Assembly: GCA_025667525.1 (NCBI GenBank)
Contig: CM046876.1
Span: 533,312,038 to 533,376,037 of the forward strand
DNA length: 64,000 bases
DNA from: Glebionis coronaria
Taxonomy: Eukaryota; Streptophyta; Magnoliopsida; Asterales; Asteraceae
Direction of reading: 5' to 3'
How positions within the stretch are numbered: the first letter of the stretch is position 1; each line of letters opens with the position of its first letter. Below are positions 56,868-64,000 of the stretch, in pieces. Made by a program: the position numbers and the translations under genes. The notes under the pieces were generated by a model, which saw only the letters and a list, made by a program, of their open reading frames with translations, was not told the origin of the DNA and made no database searches.

Positions 56868-59800
56868 TGTAACACCCCAAAAATTGGTCAACGGAAGCGG
56901 TAAAGCTCGGGGGCTGTTACGTCATAATAACAAAGTCCAAGGTACAAGAGAACGACTCTAAATGAGACGTTTTAAAATAATTTACCTCGTTGCATTAGAT
57001 TTAGAATTACAAGGTTCAAATCATAAATATGTTTAAGCAAGTGTAGCGGAAATCAAAGTTTAAATAGCAACAATGAGGTAAAAAGTTTATTAAGGATGAG
57101 CAAGTCTTCAAATCCAAGTACAGTATGCATAAGACTCCAAAGCAAGCAACAAGCAAGTAGTTCAACACCTGAGATAAACGTCTAAAAGTGTCAACACTAG
57201 GCTGGTGAGTTCATAAGTTTAAGTTAAAAGTATAGTATTCGATATTGGACCGCAAACAAACTGTTTAAAGCATATGAGACCATTATGGGCGATATAATGT
57301 CATGCATATGGGAATCAGACGTGATAATTATAGTTATGATAGCTCTAAGCTCATGACACCGAGGCTAATGACAAGCACGTACAACTGATCCACGCGTAAT
57401 ATATAAGATTGTCCCAAGTAGGTGTCTAACCCGAGACCACCTCGCAACAACCATATGATATACGTCCGTTTGGCATGGCGATGTATTTGAACACCCGGAC
57501 GGGGGTTGTCAAACCCCAATAGATCTATCCATAACATAAGCGCCTACTCAACCAGAGTAACTAACGGTTCATGATAAAAGGGGACTAGTGGGCTATCGCT
57601 ACTTAGGCATATCACACAACTTTTAGCAAGGCAGCAATATAAACAGATTTTGCGTCCATCAGGCAGGCAACAAAGCATTTATCTCGCCCAGATAATTAAG
57701 CATAAAAGACAGTTTAATAAGGGATATGACTCACCTCAGAATGCAACAGATTTCACAGCAAGAATATGAAAATCACATAAGCAACAAACTCAAATCGCAA
57801 CCTAAAATATATAACGCTAGATTAGGTCACAATCAATGAATGCAAAAATGCATTCGTGTCACACGCACATGTCACCCTTTACCACGGTTTACGTTGTAAA
57901 TAATATGATCAAAATATTTGTTGGTGAAATATTCAACCAAACTTCCAAGTAAGGAAGATGTCGTCTTGAGTCGATAAAATTTGGCAACCTCTCGGCATTG
58001 CATTTATTCTATTCATTTAAGACATAATTTCACTCACGTTAATTAAATTCGACGTGTCGCACTCGACTCGAACCTTGCTCGTCGTTTAATGTAACTCGAC
58101 ATGCACAAATAACATGTTTCATTTTATCAATTTGTATGACTTAATCAAAATACAACTTACTCATTAAAAACATTTGTACTAATTCTTCTTTGTAGTTTTT
58201 AGACAATAAAATCAATGACCATATTCTAGTACACAAAACAAAATGCTAATACCCTACCCACGTGATTGCTTATAAAACATTTGAAAAACTTTTATAACTT
58301 GTCCAAAGTAAAATATTAGTATGAATTCCAACCCACGTGATGTTTTCAACAAATGTTTCTGAAAAAAAAATGTTGGTAAAAAATATGACATAACTTTGTC
58401 ACTTTCATTTCATTTCACACTCTCTTTCTCTCGAGCTATATATATATAAGTACTCCTCTATAACTCTATATCTCTCTCTCGGTTTACAGTAGTATTTTGA
58501 AAGAAAATAATTTTTAAAGCTCACTGACTTGAGTCTCTCTCTCTCGCCTCAATCTCGCAAAACTCAGCTAAACCCATTTGTAACTCTCTCTTCTCTCTCG
58601 GGTAAAAATAGTAGCAGACAACACACTTTAGAAACCCATTTACAAAAACTCACTCTCACAACTCTCGGCAGCTTTTATCGATTTACATTATCAAACTCTC
58701 ACAACCGCTCACATCAAACTCTCGCAAACCCTCATAAAGCTCATCACATCACTTGTTACTCTCGTCTCACATGCTTGTGTTTATTCGTGACTAAAAATCT
58801 TGGTTATAAGCTTTCATCTTTCTCTCTATATATATATATATTACTAGTACACAAACATTTTTAGTTTAAAACTCTAGACAAAAATGAATTTAATATTTAT
58901 AACAATTTGCCATTACAAAACTCTTTCCCACGTGATGTTTAAAAGAACAAGTTTGAAATTGTCACTGACAATGTCAGTCATTAAAAAGTATACCACATTC
59001 CCATTTCTATCTCTCCCTCACGTCCATTTTAAAACCTTTACCCTCCAAATATGTTGATATTCCTCTCGTTAAACCAACAGCCTCGCCATTTTGTAAACTA
59101 TTTCCTGTTACCACTTCACTCTCTCTCTCTCTCTCGGTATACTCCTCACAAAATGTTTTCCTTTCAAATTTGCCTCACTCTCGTCACATAGTACGTATGT
59201 TCTTAGACACGACTTAAAACTCGGTTTTAGCACGTACCCCCTTAGCTCGACACACACCAAAACACATACTATCGTGAGATCTCAAACATGTGCGTGGATT
59301 TTTACATGAGAAAACCATTTCAAACCGTTTTTAAACCTTTACATGAGGTTGGAAATGTCAAGTTTAAAAGATTTGCAACCCACATCTTTGAATGTTTAGT
59401 TTTCTGAAATTAGGTGGTAAGGTGATGACATATATGCGTGAAAAAGGGACGCAACAAGAGACAAGAAATGGTGATGAAAGAGGACGCGAGGTAACCTTAA
59501 GCTCTCGGTATGAACAACGCTTGTAAACGAACGAGACTTCGACCCACACGAACCACGACAACCCGAACTCGAGCTAAACCTTTGAACTAGAAAACTCGCG
59601 TCCACACACCCGTACACACTTCAAGCAAGATACAAGGAAACCCTCGTGACAACTCGTACTAGCCTTGCAAACAGAAGCTAGAAAAAACCTCGGACTAGAA
59701 AGAACCCTCTTCACCGTACTCACTTCACGTTCGTAACCCTTGACCGACTTAGCTCAGGACAATGTTCGACAGATAGTGTTTCGTAAACGAATAGGTTTAG

Positions 59801-61049
59801 TATAAGTTTTAATGGAAAAGGGTGATGCAAAAATGTAGCTTGTGAATGATATCCGAGTATGGGTGTTGGTGGAAGGGTGAGTTTTAAGTATGGTTGTACA
59901 ACTTTCAGGGAAGATTGATGAACATTTTTGTGTAAAATATGAAGTTTGAAGGTTGGAAATTCATTGTAGTCAAGATGGGGAGGAAATAGTATGTTTGTAC
60001 GTGCGTGTTTATTTCATGCGTTGTGTGTGTGTTTTAGGTGTTAGTGAGGTTGAGTGAAGGCAAAAGATAAAGATATGAGACGCTTTGCATGAGGTAGGGG
60101 ACCAAATTGATCGCACCAGTAAGGAGGGAGGGAAAAGGACGTACTAGGATAGAGATTAGGAAGGTGCACTTGGAAATTCAATTTTCAAAATGTATATTTC
60201 TTGAAGTCTCGTGTAAAGTGTTTGAGGTATCCTATGTATGAGAAAGTGGTCATATAGGTTATGTGTTAGGTGTCTTATGTTGAAGTAGAATAGTATTAAT
60301 TTATTTTGTAGGATAAAATTTTTAAATGTGATAATGTGTAGTTGTAAAACATTATTAACCGTCCATATGGTCGAGGTTCTCGCAGTAGACGTTCAGTGGC
60401 ATCGTCAAGGAGTCGCGTACCCAATGGTCATATAAGGATGATTTAAGGTTGATATAAATGACGAAATAAATTTCGAACAGGGCTCGCGCGCGTTATACAT
60501 AATATTTAATATTATAGTTCACGTGAATCTCGACACATATGTCATCCAAGCGTAAATAAATAAACCTAAGGGTAACAGATATATCTCGTGAGTGCACGAA
60601 ATCAATATTAAACACGTGTAGTGTTATTATAGGCATCGACTGACCTCAGTCTACAACTAAAATAAATTTAGTACATAAAAAGACGCATAAAATACGCGAG
60701 GGAAGTATTTAGAAATACAAATAAGCAAACTGCCGTTAAATTGCAGACAATTCGCGCAACGCGACACGGATGAATCCTACACAGATTATGCTCACGTATA
60801 AGAATTAAATTTCAGATACGTTTAAATACTGATCGTAAATTATTACGCAACCAATAGTGACACACTCGTAGTGTTCGCAGCAACGCAGACTGAGCAGAGT
60901 CTAAGCAAAATACACGCCAACACATATTATTTCACAAAATAAGGGAACGCTTCCCAGATAAATAGCAAATTAACACATAGTTGACTAAATAAAAAGTCTA
61001 GGGGGCAAAACTGTAATTTTAGAAAGTCTGAAAATTACCGTGTGTTACA
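56868..61049 (-). repeat. 3' LTR of the chromovirus derivative
   Basis: Bounded by TG...CA termini and the PPT. It includes CT- and TA-rich microsatellites (58436-58450, 58828-58840, 59123-59136). No gene is supported inside: the open frames at 58529-58864 and 59364-59617 are in low-complexity or non-conserved sequence. Confidence 0.8.
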
Positions 61050-61129
61050 GTCTCCCATCGTTAAAGAAGCTTTGTCCTCAAAGCTTAGAGCGTGTTATCG
61101 ACACGGAAATCAATAAATAAATGTGTGTA

Positions 61130-61508
61130 CTTAACACGGGATCGACGTTGACACTCCCAGGTGAATTTAGGACCACGCCTAGATTTCCACCTAACATTGA
61201 CAACTGATACGCGATTTTACTTCAGCCGTTTGACGTCGCGGTCCATTGTTCAACAGGCACTTTGACAAAATTCAATTTGTCACAACATGGATCTCGTCCA
61301 ACGGCACAAAAAGTGTTTCATCAGAAAGACACTTATTCAAATTCGACACGTAAAAGATTTTGTGCACCTGGCTGAGTGCTTGTGGTAACTCGAACCTATA
61401 GGACACGGTTACAACCTTTTCTAAGATCTTGAAAAGTCTATTGTAACGGAGGCTCACTATCCTCGTTCGCCAAAACGTATCATACCTTCCCAAGGTAATA
61501 CTTTCCAT
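61130..61508 (-). pseudogene. Integrase C-terminus and chromodomain remnant
   Basis: Minus-strand reading gives FKILEKVVTVSYRFELPQAL, VHKIFYVSNLNKCLSD and VPLDEIHVV, then after a frameshift MDRDVKRLK, a stop, and VRWKSRRGPKFTWE. This is the conserved end of Tekay-type chromovirus integrases, including the chromodomain core (RWxSRRGPxFTWE). The upstream integrase core, RT and gag are absent. Confidence 0.75.
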
Positions 61509-63045
61509 ATAGCTTCACCTCCAGCATTTGTTGTTAAGAGCGGTAAATATGATGCTCTTTAACAAATAATCACAACGCGGCATTCGACAACTAGTCAATG
61601 CAAATGATATCGACAAAACTTCGTAAAGATGTACGGCCGTAAGGTCGATGTTGAACGAACGATTCGATAAGAAAAATTGGTGTAGCGTCGAATGATAAGG
61701 TCGAGTCTATATAATGCTGTTGAATAGGAATCTGCTCGAATATATGGATATCCATCTCTTGCACATGTTAAGTATACACACGCAAAATTCTGATTTTCGA
61801 AAATAGAAAATGTGAATTTTTTATGAAATGTTCATGGTGACTACTACGAGCATACTATGGTCCTTCCTAAATTATACATAGGTGATCAGGCTTTGTATAA
61901 TTGGGGACCAACGATGCGATGCTCCTTTTCGTCAAATAGTGTTATGATTCTCGTAATGAAATTGTTTATACCATACTAGTTTATAAGATAGTAACCAAAA
62001 CAATTTATGAAAATAGTTTTGTAAAATCAGAATAAATTAGTTTAAAGTCGTTCAACAAGTAGTTCACAAGGTATTTAACAAAGTGTTTTAGAAAGTCTAG
62101 TGAAATTTTTGACACAATAACAAGTGGTTTATGAAGTGATGGAAAAATGGTGCATAATATAGTTGCAAATGGTTCATAAGATAATGTGAAGACATAAAAA
62201 AAATAATTCATAAGATGATATGAAAGAAGAAATATTGCAAGATATTGGCGAAATTATTCAAAATGTGAAAATGCTTTCAAAAGGGAAGAAATTAAACGAA
62301 CCATCAAAACACAATGATTAGTAGGTATTCAAATTTAAAAAGTGGTGTTAAGACATTGATTATTAATTAATTGAAATCCTCCCATGCATTAGCATACTCC
62401 ATGTCGTCGTTAGGGTTCTTACGAGCTTTTCTTTTTGTTGTTAGCATTCTTCCAAATAAAAATGGCAAAATAAGACAATATAAGTCGATTTTGAAAGGTT
62501 GACTCCCAAAGTGAAATGTTACAAGGTGACGAACTAAAGTCGCGTTTGAACTAATCGACTTGTTTTTTTAATGACGGATCACGAGATAAGACAATTGTTT
62601 TCAAAATTAACGGACGGGTTTTATAACCCAGAGTCAATAGTAAGCTAATAAGTGGGGTCTAAAGACTATGACGAGTTTTGATAAAACAGAATAATGCAAA
62701 GTCATGTGAGATATTTCTTAATGACCATCATAACAAGTATAATATCATAGAATTAAAAGAGAACATTGTTTCACTTACAATGTCTAATGAAAGTTACAGC
62801 GTTTATAAAAAATAATGCGAGATACGCGTAAGGAACAGTAGGCTCAAGTATAGGGCAATGAAAAAGTACGTATGCACAAAGTAGCCATGACGAGAAGTTA
62901 AAAACATGCGTCATATAAGGAATACTCATGCATAGTATGTACGTATATAATACATATATATCATATAATACTTAACAAGTAGCACATAAACACATATCGG
63001 TTATAGTCTAGGCCTAAAATGTAAACCTAGTTCTCTATAACCATA
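61509..63045 (-). other. Non-coding internal region of the chromovirus derivative
   Basis: This would be leader and gag-pol in a full element, but I find no gag or pol motif. Internal deletion or replacement is inferred. A 68-codon minus-strand frame at 62005-62211 is not recognisable. Confidence 0.5.
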
Positions 63046-63057
63046 GCTCTGATACCA
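63046..63057 (-). other. Primer-binding site of the chromovirus derivative
   Basis: The minus strand reads TGGTATCAGAGC, three bases from the LTR edge at 63061. Confidence 0.8.
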
Positions 63058-63060
63058 ATC

Positions 63061-64000
63061 TGTAATACCCCAAAAATTGGTCAACGGAAGCGGTAAAGCT
63101 CGGGGGCTGTTACGTCATAATAACAAAGTCCAAGCTGCAAGAGAACGACTCTAAATGAGACGTTTTATAATAATTTACCTCGTTGCATTAGATTTAGAAT
63201 TAGAAGGTTCAAATCATAAATATGTTTAAGCAAGTGCAGCAGAAATCAGAGTTTAAATAGCAACAATAAGGTAAAAAGTTTATTAAGGATGAGCAAGTCC
63301 TTAAATCCAAGTATAGTATGCATGAGACTCCAAAGTAAGAAACAAGCAAGTAGTTTAACACCTGAGATAAACGCTTAAAAGTGTCAACACTAGGTTGGTG
63401 AGTTCATAGGTTTAAGTTAAAAGTATAGTATTCGATATTGGACCGCAAACAAACTGTTTAAAGCATATGAGACCATTATGGGCGATATAATGTCATGCAT
63501 ATGGGAATCAGACGTGATTATTATAGTTATGATAGCTTTAAGCTCATGACACCGAGGCTGATGACAAGCACGTACAACTGATGCACGCGTAATATATAAG
63601 ATTGCCCCAAGTAGGTGTCTAACCCGAGACCACCTAGCAACAATCATATGATATACGTCCGTTTGGCATGGCGATGTATTTGAACACCCGGACGGGGGTT
63701 GTCAAACCCCAATAGATCTATCCATAACATAAGCGCCTACTCAACCAGAGTAACTAACGGTTCATGATAAAAGGGGACTAGTGGGCTATCGCTACTTAGG
63801 CATATCACATAACTTTTAGCAAGGCAGCAATATAAACAGATTTTGCGTCCATCAGGCAGGCAACAAAGCATTTATCTCACCCAAATGATTAAACATAAAA
63901 GACAGTTTAATAAGGGCTATGACTCACCTCAGAATGCAACATATTTCATAGCAAGAATAATAAAATCACAGAAGCAACAAACGCAAATCGCAACCTAAAT
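63061..64000 (-). repeat. 5' LTR of the chromovirus derivative (partial)
   Basis: It matches 56868 onward with about 5% difference in the part compared by eye. It runs off the window, so the target duplication (TTGAT precedes the other LTR at 56863-56867) cannot be checked. Confidence 0.85.

Larger units (their letters stand above)
56868..64000 (-). mobile_element. Chromovirus (Tekay-like Gypsy) derivative, minus strand, cut by the window end
   Basis: The LTR at 56868-61049 (3' LTR in element sense, 4182 bp, TGTAACACCCC...GTGTTACA) recurs from 63061 to the window end. A PBS lies at 63046-63057, and a PPT-like GATGGGAGAC abuts the 3' LTR. The internal region is only about 2 kb and keeps an integrase C-terminus/chromodomain fragment. 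The lineage rests on that fragment plus the Met-tRNA PBS. I count about 20 differences in the first 370 bp of the LTR pair by eye, mostly transitions, so it appears older than both Athila insertions. Confidence 0.8.

Noticed and set aside
58529..58864. 111-codon open frame rich in Ser, Leu and Thr
   Set aside because: It arises from CT-rich low-complexity sequence inside the chromovirus LTR.

Overview
This is a plant nuclear genome window. It has intron-split genes with GT-AG splice sites, Angiosperm Copia, Athila-type Gypsy and chromovirus retrotransposons, and Stowaway, Mutator-like and Helitron-type elements. The gene sequences and the retrotransposon proteins (notably an accessory Copia protein family) suggest a eudicot, probably an asterid such as Asteraceae. 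The lineage call rests on recall, not on a search.

Layout. 1-2551: 5' end of a minus-strand LTR retrotransposon (leader, PBS, LTR). 2552-7678: gene-free DNA with a GC-rich motif block, a 0.93-kb inverted-repeat element, a Stowaway MITE and a Helitron 3' terminus. 7.86-14.2 kb: a complete nine-exon gene for a plant G3BP-like protein (NTF2 domain, RRM, RGG tail); intron 1 holds a five-copy MITE tandem array and exon 3 an in-frame octapeptide minisatellite. 16.3-19.2 kb: a complete three-exon GAUT8/QUASIMODO1-type galacturonosyltransferase gene; its intron 1 carries decayed tandem copies of the exon-2 splice acceptor and start. 20.2-22.3 kb: a 2.1-kb Mutator-like element with two small broken coding regions. 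22.3-27.1 kb: an old gag-like pseudogene (Transposase_28 type) split by a 2.24-kb Copia derivative with CTGGA target duplications. 27.1-32.1 kb: a 5'-truncated, decayed Copia pol with its 3' LTR.

32.15-55.96 kb is one 23.8-kb nested structure. An outer Athila-type Gypsy element (LTRs both 3142 bp, duplication GGGAT) has lost RT, RNase H and integrase. It is interrupted in gag by an inner Athila element of 11.3 kb (LTRs 1733 and 1739 bp, duplication GATGT). The inner gag-pol has only four evident lesions. LTR divergence agrees with the insertion order. 55.96-64.0 kb holds a Copia integrase scrap and a chromovirus (Tekay-like) derivative with 4.18-kb LTRs, whose upstream LTR runs off the window.

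The two host genes are unrelated: a cytoplasmic RNA-binding/stress-granule protein and a Golgi pectin-synthesis enzyme. I saw no tRNA or rRNA genes, no CRISPR array and no new multi-gene system. The points most worth a second look are structural: the repeated polypurine tracts and conserved leader hairpin of the two Athila elements, the TTCCGAT array in the inner LTR, the decoy acceptors in the GAUT8 intron and the MULE cargo.
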